Source of the DNA: Parasponia andersonii
Taxonomy: Eukaryota > Streptophyta > Magnoliopsida > Rosales > Cannabaceae
DNA length: 64,000 nucleotides
Assembly: GCA_002914805.1 (NCBI GenBank)
Contig: JXTB01000111.1
Span: forward strand, 281,135-345,134
Direction: 5' to 3'
Positions 13,301 to 26,400 of this stretch are shown here, in pieces; position 1 is the stretch's first letter, and the number at the start of each line of letters is the position of its first letter. Both the position numbers and the translations under genes were made by a program. The notes beneath the pieces are model-generated. The model made no database searches, was not told the origin of the DNA, and saw only the letters and a program-made list of their open reading frames with translations.

Positions 13301-15146
13301 TAATTTCATTACTCTTAATGGTTCATTTTCTTATTTGTTATTATTAAAATTCTAAAGGACAATTAATTTTACCAAAAAAAAAAATTCTATCTAATCAGAT
13401 GGATTCATATTTTTTTAAGGGAAAGTCTAGTAAATTTAGAGCAATCCGATTACGATAATTAGATTAAGTATACACAAATTAGAGTTCAGTGATTAATTTT
13501 TGATCTATTTACATTATTTTAAGTAAATAATACGATACAAATAATAACTCTTATTAACACTTCCGTTTATTTACCCCTAATATATTCCAATTACTAAACA
13601 TGCTATTAAAGATATGAAATTGCATGCATATACGCGTTTGGAAAAATGTGACAATCCTCTCTTAGAAGGTTCAGAGGTTTAAATACGTAAAGTCTTCTAA
13701 ATTATTGGACTCTTTTTGAAGCAAAGACGCATGTTAAATATGATATTATAACTATAGAGCGAAGGAAAATATGAGGAATTAAATTAAATAGAAAACCGAT
13801 TCTCAAGAAGATTAGATCATGGAAAATTAAGCACGGTCATGGGGGACCCAAACTCTTTCTGGGGCTTGCCAAAATAAACAAGACTAATTGACTAAATATG
13901 CTTACACACACCACACGTTTGCACTCCAATCCGATTATAAGGGATCAATAGTGAATGTGACCTATCAAAATGGGACTATTTATATCTACATGAAAGTAAC
14001 TGACACTCTCATAAAAAATTAGTGGTAACATATATATATATACACGAGAAAGAGAGGAAATTAAGAAAAACCAAAAAAGTCTGGTCCTCGCAGCGCTAGC
14101 ATTTAATATTTTGGTCTAATATGATTTCAAATCATTGAGCTGTGTGCTATGTCTTTAGTGAAAATGACCAAATAAGTTTTGTATGCTTTATGAAGCTTGT
14201 ATTTCCTTTGTAAAGTTCACTAAAGTTGTAGTCTATGATTCTGTCCTCTCAATGTTAAGAAAGGCTATTTTCAACCCCAATCAGCCTGTTTGAACTGTGA
14301 TTTATAGCTTATGAGAATTAAAAACATATTTATCTCATAAAAAAATGACAATTATAAACCATGCCTAGCTATAGCAGCTAGCTAGTATTTTCTGACGATA
14401 CTGATCATCGATGACATTAATTTGTTAAAAAAAAAAATTGCCCATTATGTTCTCTGCCTGACGATGACATTTTATTTGTTTATTACCCCTAATTTTCTTC
14501 ACTGCAATCATTGTATTTGATTGGATTTACCGAGATTTTAAATTTAATACAGATTTCTTAATCCAAAATTTAATTTCGTGGATCCATAAAAATTTAGCCT
14601 TCCAACTACTTATTGATGGCCACCGCTTCTAATAAATCAAAACTGGAGACAATTGGAAACGATAAAAATGATCGGCTTTCGCTCTGTTTTTCGACGGGTT
14701 TTTTTTTTTTTTTTTTTTGATGAATAGCCTAGACTCATTTATTGGACTTCAGTTTTTACTTTTGGCAATCTTTTTTTATTGTTGAGTTTTCGGCAGTTTT
14801 TATTGATGAACTTTCATTTTTATCATTTTCCCTCATTCTCTCTCAGTTTTAATTTTGATATATAATATATTGCGAAGAATGATTTTAGTATATATTATTA
14901 GTTTTTACAAATATTTAATCCAACTGCTATTTGGCAAATAATAAACGAAAAGGAGTACAACTTGGGAATTTTGTTTCCTTCTGAATTTTTGTTGGGAAAT
15001 GGTGGGATGGAAATCTAAGATTGATTTGGATTTGGGCTATTGAACGGGCCTCCTTCTCTGCGTGTCAAGGATGGATCTAATATGTGGGCCTGACACAGTG
15101 ACTTCCAACTCATAGTACCGCTCCTTGGCATGTTCTTAATGATACT

Positions 15147-15224
15147 AATAGTGAATTATATCTATTGTACCAAAAGTATGACATTCACGTCAAATGGTAC
15201 GATAGATATAATTTATTGGCTATT
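15147..15224. repeat. Inverted repeat (26/30-bp arms, 22-bp loop)
   Basis: The left arm 15147-15172 and right arm 15195-15224 are near-perfect reverse complements, sharing AATTATATCTAT and GTACCA with one mismatch and a short bulge. The loop contains the smaller palindrome TGACATTCACGTCA. It may be a MITE remnant or a transcribed hairpin. Confidence 0.6.
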
Positions 15225-15446
15225 TTGTAGAATAATTTTTTTGTACAACTGTCACAACATTAACGATGAGTAGTGACTGATCTGTAACCAATGTTCACAA
15301 TGTTTATGGTCCTCAAAGAGTTAAAAGTTTGTTAACAAAGATCACTGAAATAATAATCAAAATAATTCTTTTTAAGTTCTATTTCTTTCGGGGGGATAAT
15401 ATGAATTTTTTATTAAGTTCCATCAACACACTAAAAGTGTTATACG

Positions 15447-15536
15447 NNNTAAGTACATATTACTTCTTGAATTGTAATTGATTCCTATTTTCAAGTTCTT
15501 GCCTAAGTACATATTACTTCTTGAATTGTAATTGAT
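15447..15536. other. Three-base N gap followed by a 33-bp direct repeat
   Basis: NNN at 15447-15449 is followed by two identical 33-bp copies at 15450-15482 and 15504-15536. The same pattern (N next to a direct repeat) recurs at three other gaps here, so this is probably a gap-closure artefact. Confidence 0.7.
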
Positions 15537-17684
15537 CTCTTATTAGATTCAGTCGTTCTACCTGTTCGTAATCCACAAATCATTCCTACTCATCATGGTC
15601 AGAAATTTTTTTGAATATGTCTCTTGAATTTATTCGAGACGTAAGACCTTGAAAAATTATACTATCGTCACTAATATTATTGAGATAGGCATAGAAATAT
15701 TATGTTTAAAATAGTCCTATTTCTCTTTGCATTTTTGGAATAATGAAGTCAGATTCCAACCGAGAAGAAAGAATTTTTTTTTTTAATAAAATCGTCTACC
15801 AAAAAAAAAATAAAGAATCAGACAGTTTAAAAAAAGACTGTATATACGGATAAAGATGAGCTCGTTATCAATATTTATGTTTTCGGTTCTCCTTTTTTCT
15901 TTAAAATTATATTTTACTTTATGGTATGCATGTAACAATAACCTTGAACAAATTAGTGAAGTAATTATTCTTTTCGGGAAAGGAAAATTAAGGAAAAGCG
16001 ATTGGTATATTTAATAATCAAAATCTAGAGTTGGACCGGTTTCTAAGAACAATGCACCACCGGACATAGACATAATTCATAATTGAACTTCCACAACAGT
16101 AACTACAGAAAGGCATATTATTCTTTTGAAAAGAATTGATTTGTATATATACTTGTGAATACCGTAAGCGTGTAAAGAAAAAGTTGTATTCAAAGGACAT
16201 ATTTTTCTTATAATTTTTTTTTGATAAAAGAAAGAACAGAAAGAATAGTTAGAAGTATCACAACTAGTTTGGCGCCTAATTAGTTAGTCTTTTTATTCTA
16301 TGTCCTCCAATCCTAAAAAAGCCGAAAAGAAAAAAAAAAAGTATCATGTTACCTAGTTCCTGAGATGTAAAAAGTCCTACCGAGAGAAAGCTCCCATAGG
16401 CAAAAATCTGTATACTACACATGTTTCATGGCCAAAAATCAGAACCTTCTTCCTTCCATCTAATAATACGCAAAAAATACAACTTGTAAAATATCAGTAC
16501 AATATATCAGCGTTCTAATTACTCATTTTCACTTTGGTCTTCCAATGTCCGGCTGTCAAAAATATATAGACTATAGGTGAAGATATCTAAAAGTCCAAAT
16601 AACATGGCAGATCAAAGTTCATTTAGTTCTACACCATTTGCAGTACATGTAGTATATAGCTGTAATACATACATGTACATAATAAAAGTCAAAGCTCAAG
16701 AAATTAACAAATTACCCTTAACCTATCGTAAATCATCTAAGAAGCCTATCTGAAATCATGAATTATTGTCTAAGAATATAATGTCAATGTCGATCTAAGT
16801 ACAAAAGATAAATAGTACCGGTTCAATGAATAGAGAGTACTTACAATAATCTAGTGTTCTCGGCAATGTGAAACTGGGAAGAGCACACGAGTTATATAAA
16901 AATCATGACATGCATGCACTTCCATTTTGTACGGTTCATATCAAGGAGCCAAATCAGTAATGTTTGAAATCTAGGTAATTAATTATTTACTGAAGTCACA
17001 TGACTTGAAAATTTTCGATCACAGTACTGTTTTTCAACTTATACTCAAGCGGAACGAGCTGGTTTCTGCCCTGTCAGTATTGAACTTGAAGCCAAAGACT
17101 CAATGTGTGAATTCTCATTTCTCAATAACACTAAAAATATAGTCAAAGAAAGCCACCGAAAGCACAAATACTACACACATATTCAGTGCTTACAATTATA
17201 ATTTAATTTACTAGAAAGTTCTAATTATGAAATCTAATTGATCAACACTTGCACGAAGCAGATTAATTAATTTCCTATTCAAATTATACATATAAAAATA
17301 TAAATGAGAATGATATTGAACCTCATATTGAATAAAGTGCAGACTCATCGAGCAACGTACTAAAATATATATATATATACACAATAGTCTCGAGCAGCAC
17401 TTTAACTTTACATTATAAGAAGTTACAATATTAATAGTCGGATACCGTCTTTGTATTCTATTTTCCTTAGCTCTTATTTAACATATGGTCAGTGTGTGTG
17501 TATAGTTGCGACATATGTCTACCATATATCTTAAAACGTACAAAATAAGTTACTAATTAACAAATACGAGAGAGGAAATAATAGAGAAATAACAAGGATG
17601 GCATAATTCACGAACACGTTTCCATCCAATTAATTACATTGATATTAAGTACAATTTTGAATAATTAGCATATATATATATATA

Positions 17685-17921
17685 NNNNNNNNNNNNNNNN
17701 NNNNNNNNNNNNNNNNNNNNNNNNNNNNNNNNNNNNNNNNNNNNNNNNNNNNNNNNNNNNNNNNNNNNNNNNNNNNNNNNNNNNNNNNNNNNNNNNNNNN
17801 NNNNNNNNNNNNNNNNNNNNNNNNNNNNNNNNNNNNNNNNNNNNNNNNNNNNNNNNNNNNNNNNNNNNNNNNNNNNNNNNNNNNNNNNNNNNNNNNNNNN
17901 NNNNNNNNNNNNNNNNNNNNN
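17685..17921. other. Assembly gap (237 N) within a TA microsatellite
   Basis: The run of N is flanked on both sides by TATATA sequence, so the gap most likely covers a long (TA)n tract. It lies about 200 bp beyond the stop codon of the LBD29-type gene and does not touch coding sequence. Confidence 0.95.
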
Positions 17922-18117
17922 TATATAATATTATAGCGTGGATTTTGATTTGTATAAACATTTCTAGGGTTCCTAGCTTAATTTATTTATATCAACAAAA
18001 AGTGCAAGTTTAATATAATTCAGAGCATTCAACAGCAAATGATCAAAACTGAAAAATTGGCGTCTTCACCGATTATAAGTTACTGATCTTCTTGCATTGA
18101 TTATCACCATTGATCCT

Positions 18118-19029
18118 TCATGAATTCTGGACATAGGCGAAAGCCGTTGATTGAAATTCATCAGAATATTCCTGGAAAGCCCATGGCCTGTTGTTTGGTT
18201 GCATCGATTCAAAAGAAGACATGGAAAATGAATTAGTGTCCTCAAAGCTCCCATAAGAGATATTCTCATCCGGGATTATAAGGTCAACTTTATTCCCTAG
18301 GGGGTAATTTGGATTAACAAGTACCCCATTTTTGTCGTAGCACGGCATTATTGTCCCAAAGTTACTGCTCAAATTTGAAGTAGCACTATTAATCTGTGGC
18401 ACCCTGTTTGAATTTTCCAATTCAAACCAACCAAATGGGACACGACAATCTTGACGAGGGTACTGATGATCATCATCATCATGAGATTCGACTTTTCCGC
18501 AGAATTTTCCATTAGGGTTTACTGTTCCCAAACCATTGGGAAAGCTTTGAGCCGCTTGTAGTTCCTTCAGGGTAGCCAATTGAGCTTGTAAGTTGACAAC
18601 CTGCCAAAGTTAAGTTAAAGGACTTTTAGTGAATTGATGAAATTAGCTATAATACTCTAAAAGACTTATTAGGGTTTTCAATCATCAACTAAAACTATAT
18701 AGATAATATGTTACTTTTGAAGGTCAAAGGGTATGAGTATATATATATACCTGCTGTTGAAGAGCAAAAATATGAGAAACACAGCCATAGATAGGATCTT
18801 GAAGCCTGGCTTGAGCTTCATAAGAGATTGTCACCGCCGCTTCGCAGCGGTCGCTCACCGGTATGTTAGCGAGAAGTTTTGACACGTTGCTTGCACCGAA
18901 AACCTTATGGATGGCCGCAAAATGGCTAGCTCCCTGTTCATGGCAGAAATAAGGTGCAAATACACAACCACTGACACATTTTCTTCTCAAGAATTTGCAG
19001 GCTCCACAAGGAGAACCAGAACCTGCCAT
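18118..19029 (-). CDS. LOB-domain transcription factor, LBD29/LBD17 type, copy A
   Basis: Two exons, 19029-18751 and 18600-18118, give 253 aa. The N terminus [18 protein letters not shown] is followed by the C block [15 protein letters not shown], the GAS block [18 protein letters not shown], and the coil [21 protein letters not shown] across the intron. The domain is closest to Arabidopsis LBD29 and LBD17. The C terminus is acidic and low in conservation (DDDD near residue 132) and lacks the LBD16-type ALALRMM end. LBD29-type factors act with LBD16 downstream of auxin in lateral-root and callus formation. It is intact. It is a duplicate of the gene at 31675-32652 and points tail-to-tail with LBD16. 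I cannot decide between the LBD29 and LBD17 names, so none is given. Confidence 0.92.
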
Positions 19030-19141
19030 CTTGATCGTCAAGATTTTTTTTTTCCAGAGAAGGGGTTTTTTTTTATAAAAAGTTTGGGTTTTTTGTTCTC
19101 TCTGCTTTGTGCACAGCATTATTATCTCAGTTTAGGGCCAT

Positions 19142-19148
19142 GTTTATA
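19142..19148 (-). promoter_or_regulatory. TATA box of LBD29-type copy A
   Basis: TATAAAC on the minus strand, 113 bases before the ATG. The same word, followed by A(T/G)GG, lies before copy B at 32791-32797, so it survived the duplication. A second shared block, CAAACCAAACCCATTT and neighbours, lies further up at about 19294-19370 and 32957-33015. Confidence 0.6.
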
Positions 19149-21080
19149 AGTAGAGGAAAGAGAAGGAATGTGTAATAAACTATTGAATACTTAATTGCAA
19201 TAGGTTCCCTTAATGGCCTACAGATTTCATTATTTTTTACCCTTTATAAACAGACCCTATTTCATCATCCATTTTAATTTTTTTACCAATTTAAAATGAG
19301 ATTCCGTTCAACGTCCTTATACGACAAAATAGCTATCACAAACCAAACCCATTTCTCTTTGCTTGATAAATATTGGATATGTACTTGCTAATTTTCACAT
19401 ATATTGGGTTAGAGGTGAGTGTGATACGGGTTGTACTGTATAATGTGTAAATTTTAAACGAACTCTTAAGGTGCGGAAAAAAAAAATCTTAATTATTATG
19501 GTGACAAGAAATTTATATATTAAATTATATTATATTACGTAGTTTAGTGTGGTACAATTTATGTGATTTGGATTTTAATATAAGTCTCAGGCCAAATTAA
19601 AAAAAATAATATTCAGTAAGTTATGACTATTAAAATAAAATTTTTAAAAAGTTAACATAATATCTAAAATATTTAAAAAAATCACACTCATACATTCATT
19701 TTTGTCTAAACAACGTCTTAATATATAAGACATTATATTCATACTTATCTAACTTTTCCTTTATATACATGTATATTATTATGCATTTTAAGGGAAGGGG
19801 AGACAAAAAGTTTAGATTTTAGTAGATTATATATATAAATTAATTTATGTATAAAAATATTTTTTATATTAGATATATATAGTATATATATATATAGTAC
19901 GGTGCAGTTTATTACGAAAACAAAAATCTTATTCTACATTCCACATTATACTGCGACAATAAAGATAAATTGGATTCCATACCAGGTCACGAACAAAATA
20001 ACCACACCACACTGTGCAGTGTAGTTTGATTTGGGCGATTAAGTAGAAAAGTGTCCACTCTATATTTGGCATATATTAATATATGTATATATATATATAT
20101 GAGTTTTTTTACGTATTTTTCTTTGTAATGTAATATCTAGAATAATTAAGTTGTTTACCAAAATTTGACCTTATATTATAATTCGGTAAAATATTTTGAA
20201 ATGTAATTGTACATAACAACTTATAATGAGAAACTAATAAGCCAATCGTTATTGGTGGTCAAAACTTTATAAACAAGTTGGTATATCTAATTGTGTACTC
20301 ACGATACAGCTATACTAATAGGTATTGCATGTACTCAGTTGACCTACCTGACCTTGAAATAATGTAGGTTATATTATTATGGCAAGGAGTATATAGTCAA
20401 ATAAAATGTTAATTGTGTATTTATGTGTTTGTTTGTATAATTGTAATCGTATCAGGAGTATTAGCAATATATATACTTTCTTTTCCACTATTCAGTTTCA
20501 TTATTTGGCATATCACCTCTATTATAAGAGTTGAAAAATAACAATGCTAGCACCACTTTTATTGTATTCTTAAAGACTTTGTAAGTACTAATTAATTTAA
20601 TTTATTTTTATATGATTAAATATATATATATATTTTTTTGGATCGAGTGATTTGGATAATCAACATCAAACATTAATTAGAAATCATTGTGGCTATAGCA
20701 TGGAATGACTTTTTAGGGTTCTAGACTCCCTCCATTTAAAGTTGAAAATTTCCCATTTTGTAATAAAAGAGTCTCTAGCATCAAAGCTATATCACAATCC
20801 TCCATTTAGTGGATATCACCACAGAGCACACCCTAATATAGAGGGTTATGATGTGTTTGATACTAACGCAACTTTTTTATAAGAGCATCTAGCTTTAACA
20901 AATAACGATTTAATGTGAATCTTGCAAATTCTTTGTCATATGCCTTTAATTTTTACTTTTACTTTTCAGATAAACCTCAATATAAGACAGATTGAAAATA
21001 ATAATAATAAACAAATTAAAAAGCATAGGGGTACATAAACCATACCTACAGTGACCCATAAAAAAAAAGAGGAAATTTAA

Positions 21081-21491
21081 TTTTTTTTAGGATATTTTTT
21101 CAAAAAAATTGAAAAATCCCAAATTTTGAAATTGTTCTAAAAAAATATCGGATTTAATGATAAAAATATCACTTTTAAAATTATTTAGAAAAAGATCATT
21201 TTTATAAATTAATGAGATACTTAAAGTAATTAGTCGAGTTATCTGAAAGTAACTTGAATAGTTATTTCAAGTAATTAGATTAGTTACTCTAAGTAGCCTA
21301 ACTGTTTATCTCAACTAAAGCTACCAAATTTAAAGAAAAATGATATTTTTCTAAATACTTTTTTAAATGCTATTTTTATAGTAATAATTTTAAAAAATAA
21401 TATTTTTCTAAATTAATCTGAGATTTAAAAAAAAAAATCAGTCCATCAGTAATTTTTCAATTTTTGGATTTTGTAAATAGTCCAAAAAAAA
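21081..21491. mobile_element. Putative non-autonomous MITE-like element
   Basis: The outer 40 or so bases at each end are degenerate inverted repeats sharing AAAAATTGAAAAAT preceded by an oligo-T/GGA-TATTT segment. The centre (21220-21310) holds repeated words of the form AGTAAC..GTTACT. No clean target-site duplication was found, so the ends are approximate. Confidence 0.4.
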
Positions 21492-23394
21492 CGCAGGAAA
21501 AAACAATAATTAAACAATTTTCTGACTGTAGGTCGAATAATATAAGTAGAGCGTTTTGATTCCTTCGTAGACTCTACTTAGTTAAGTTGAACAATGTTCT
21601 TGCCCTGGTCGACCTGAACCACACTTGTCCAACTTGACCTTTATCTAGCTTATTCCATGGTCTTATGTATTGGTGGGTTTCTTGGTAACTTAGGAAGCAG
21701 TCTAAACATTTAAATTGTCTTGGGATTGAAGGAGTCATTAAGAATACAAATTTGCAGTTGCACTCACTACGCAAAATAATTCCCTATCATAATCCTCATG
21801 GATCGAGATAATCAATCTACATTTAGAAATGGAAAAGTCCGAAATAAAGCGCGCGTGCGTGGTTGTCTCTTATTCAATCCGCTAGCTAAGACATATGCAA
21901 ATAATTTGTACCATAAGAAGATAAAATAAATTATATGCGGCAGTACTTCATTTTGTTGATGAAATAAAAAAAGTTGGTTTAGTGTTTGATCTTATACTAG
22001 TCCTTGTTTCGGGTTTCAATTGTTGCTTAGATAGAGAGTCGAACCCCATTATCTCTAGATTATTAATGTTAACGTGACTGATCACCCGATTTAATGTCTC
22101 TTTGGAATTATCCCATATATGCAAGTTTCAATTTTCAAATATCATTAGCTATATTCCGGATATTATAAATAGTTAATAAATTAATCATGATATATATTGA
22201 CCAAATATATAATTAATGAAATGAATTAGTGCTAACATTGTGTAGTTGATATAGTGATTGTGGTATCATAATAGTGATTAAGTACAGGTAATCAAAAACG
22301 TAAAAGAACCAACACCAGGGGCACAAAAAGAGAAGGCATATATTCCAAAAACGAATGAAACAAAAGATAGTGACATTGAAATACAACACAAAGCAATCAA
22401 CCAAGTGAAGCGGATGTATAGTATATAGTACTATAGTATACTATACAGAAAGAAACAGTAGTACCTTCCCCTTTCTAATCTTTGATTTGTTTAAGCTCTG
22501 CAGGTCACGGCCTGTCGAGAAATACAGTACAAATGGGCATTTAACTAATGTTATATATATCTTATCGCTAATTAATCACTTTCGCCTGTCACCCATAGCT
22601 GCCAACATGTAGACCTCTCAAAGTTGTGAACTTTGGTCCCACATCCCAAACCCAATAATGACACTCCAACTATTTCTCTCTTCTTTTCCTTTTTGTACTT
22701 TTCAATTAATTTCCTCTTTTCGCCACAAATTCGTAGTATTAGCAAGAGCATGATCTATGTATATATGTACATATATGCATGTACGCATATATTGTGTTGT
22801 TGAGACAGGTGTGACAATCGATATGAAATAGTGGTCATAGATGTATACGACATTGTGGGAGCTGCTTCTTATACTTTCTAGCGATTATGTAGGCCGCTTT
22901 ATCCAAAATTCTCAAGCAGATGCCAACTATTTGTATATAAAATTGCCATCAAGTTAAGGGGTTATGTGAAATGGTTTTAGTGTGTATTTTTTATCAGAAT
23001 TTGACAAAAAAATCTGACGATTTATAAATACTCAACATTCTGATTCATAAATACTCAACATTCTAGCTAGTCAAATTATATTTTATATAATTGTAATATT
23101 CATGGGCCGGTGCTTAGAGAAAAGTGTACTGCTTATGAAAAAGTGGGGGGCTAACTATATAATAAAACAGACCTAAAAAAAAAAGCTATATAATAAAACA
23201 AAATCTGAATACATTTCCCAATAGCAGCGTTACGCGTAGCATTACAAAATTTAGCATGGGAAATAAAGCGAAACTGTGATTATCAGGAATTAATGGTATT
23301 GGAAGTTACATTAATTTGGACGTATCATCAAGCTGGGGTTTTTGCATGGCATGGACCTTATTGGCAGCCACTATCGCAGAAATGGGAAATGACT

Positions 23395-23475
23395 TCCACT
23401 CAGGTGTACTTGTTGGCCACTTTAGCGAGGGAAATTTAGAATAAGGAAGAAAATTTTTGGAGACAAGAAGGCATG
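23395..23475 (-). promoter_or_regulatory. Conserved non-coding block with auxin response element, upstream of LBD29-type copy A
   Basis: Shares GTGTACTTGTTGGCCACT exactly with 34898-34915, then continues with gaps to GGAGACAA..GGCATGTTTA. GAGACA at 23460-23465 is the reverse of the AuxRE TGTCTC and is kept in both copies. It lies about 4.4 kb before the copy A ATG. A role as an auxin-responsive enhancer is inference. Confidence 0.5.
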
Positions 23476-26400
23476 TTTACCAAAAAGATTCTTGAATAAA
23501 TATTTATTATTGTGCCATTGGACAATAATGTGGAATGAGTCCAACTAATTAATCTTTTAAAGGAGAGAGGACACCGCAAACCCCATCTAATCAACCTTTT
23601 TTAGTATTTGCTTTTTAAAACGAATTAAGTTGAAGTACACTTTTTTAAAGGCCAAAAAAGAAAAAAGAAGAAAAATAACTGTTGCAACTTAAATTTAGAG
23701 GACTTTTCATTTTATTTGTTTTCGTAGTCCTATCTGCATGCATTAGTTTGTAGATTGATATGGCCATAACTCTCATTTTATGCATTGTTTTTTCTTTTTG
23801 AGGGGACATTTTATGCATTATTAATTGTTCAGCAAAATGCATGTTGGAAACCAATCCAAAAAGGGAAGAAAAGATGCATGTTGGAAGCACTACTTATAAA
23901 TTATCCAATTAAGTTGTTTGCCACATTTAAGTTTGTAAGGTTTTCTTAAATTATTTGTTACAAAAACTCATGCTATATAAATGGAGCTAACTCCAATAAC
24001 TATCATTTGGCATTCACTTAATAATAGCTACAACTAATAAATAATGATTTAATGGCTTTAAATTTGTAATTAGTTAGCCCAAAAAAATTTATAATATTTA
24101 TAAGGTATTTTGCATTTATTAGCCACGTGTGTTTTGACATTTACCTAAATTTATTATTTTTAGGCAACAAATTTGTTATTATAATGACAACAGCAGATAA
24201 AATTAAAAAAAAAAAATTTCCAATAGATAAGTTAATTATCTATTTAGTCTTAAGATTATCCTAGCCAAACAATATATAACTGGACATCGAGAAAAAATAG
24301 GATGGAAAAACAAAAGAAGCTAAATCCATCCAATAGTAACAACTATTGTCAAATACATCTGATTCTAGAAATTAAAGAATTTTGGTTAACATTCTTGATT
24401 TATAGGAAAATCCAGATACAAAATCTTCATACTTTACAGAACTACAATGGATGTCATAGTTAAATTAATTGAAGGAGTGCCAAACATTCACTTTCATTTT
24501 ATACTTTCTACGTAGACGAAGATTTTAATTACCTACGGGCGAGATCTATAAGTCTCCTTCTTTTGGTCTTCTCATTACCTATAGTTATTTTGTATGACTT
24601 GATTCCCACATGTACTTAACAATATTATCGTTTATTATTGCCATTTTTCTTAATACCATTAAACGGTAACATTTATTTATATTTTTATTGCTATTTTTTG
24701 AAAAATGAACAATCATAAATTAATGAGGCTAATTAATTGCAATAAAATAAAAGGAGTACCAAAATCATTTTTTTTACACAAGACAGAGACACTTTATTTT
24801 ACAAGATCTACATAGAGAAACTACTAATTGTATTGGATTTTTATTAAAACATAAAAATTTCATTACTATAATACTATTAAATATTCAAAGAGTGTGTGAA
24901 TTAGTTTTGAGTAAACCTCTTTTTTTCGTTATCAATGATTTAGAATGGAATCAATTATAGAAAATAAACAATATTGATTTTATTAATTTGGATAATAAAT
25001 GGAAAAAACAAAAAAGGATTGTTAACAAAACCGTTAGAAAAAAAATTTTAACGGAAAGTCTCTACCTTTTGAAAAAAGAGAGAAAGATCTGATTCCCTTT
25101 AAAAGAAAAAAAAATCCAAATAGGAAACAATGAATGAAATGTTTGTACCTATCAATATATTTTTATAATCCGCATCATCATTTAACTGTGATATTTGTAC
25201 CTATCGAAACGACTTTTACAAAAAATAACTATTCGACTTTCTTATAATATTAATATATATTATCGAATTATGTATTTTTGGTAAATATATATATAAATAC
25301 TCATGTTTTTCAATGTAAAAATATAAAAACATGTATGTATTTTTTAGAACTACAAAATACCTTTCACCAATTTCATTTTCTTTATATTAGATTTACTTTT
25401 CTTTCAAATCCATTTTATTTTTATACCCATAGGTTTTCTGATTTGTTTTGAAATTTTTAATAATTAGTATTTTTGACCAATTAAACTAAACTCGTTGACG
25501 AATGTAATACTTTTGTCGAAAATTTAAATTTTTATAGCATATTTTTATACTCTTTTTTTTTTTCAAAATTAATGTAGTTTACAAGTATTTTTATGCTCAA
25601 TTTTCAAAAGTATTTTTCGCGAAAAAAATCACAAGTTATACCGTCCCTATTATTAACAGTCTAATTCAGTATTTACTAACAACGATATATTAAGTAATGT
25701 GACAAGTGAATTGCAATTTTGTATATAATTTGTCGTAAAAATCATTCCTTTCTAATTATAAAAGTAGTAAAATATATTAGTTCACTTGTTATAATTACAT
25801 CAGTTTGCACAAAAATATTAATAATAATCCTCAGACGTGTAGTACTCGTTATTCTTTTACGTCTCTACGTTTTTTTTTTTTTTTTTGGGTTAGAAAAAGA
25901 TATCGCTCACTGTACTTATCCTTTAATATAATTCTCTACTTAATTGTTCCATGCCTATCTCATGGTAATCAGAATTTCTCCTAGATTCATTGTAATTAAA
26001 GGGTCATAATTTCGAATCCCAACCCGCAAATTAAAAAGACAAAAAACCATTTGAACTCGTAATTGATCCAAATTTCAAATCAAACAATCGAACAAAGCAG
26101 GTGATATCTCTGGAGTCTGGAGTATTACGTATGTGCATGTCCTGTAGTTCACACATGAATGACCCACACTATCATTTTTCAAACTTCAAACTCCAATCTA
26201 TGTTAATTAATTATTAACATTAATGGTGCGAAGTGTAAGGCATGTTTCTTAAGACGTACGGTGCACCAATTTATACATGGCATAAAACTAATTGATAAAT
26301 TGAACATATGGACAAGATTTTAAATGTGGCTACAATTTTTTATGCACTGGGATTGTCGTTTTCTTTATTTCTTTTCTGACAATAACTAACACTATGAACA

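Larger units (their letters stand above)
10125..17684. other. Gene-free AT-rich DNA between the convergent LBD16 and LBD29-type genes
   Basis: I see no gene, tRNA or recognisable transposon ends. It holds short CT, TA and A-rich runs (12287-12305, 14030-14042, 14700-14718, 17364-17378) and a hairpin at 15147-15224. A 65-codon minus-strand open frame at 11097-11294 matches no family I know. Confidence 0.5.

Noticed and set aside
25960..26030. Possible tRNA or SINE
   Set aside because: A box-B-like word (TTTCGAATCCC) and a weak box A, but no cloverleaf, no tail and no target duplication.
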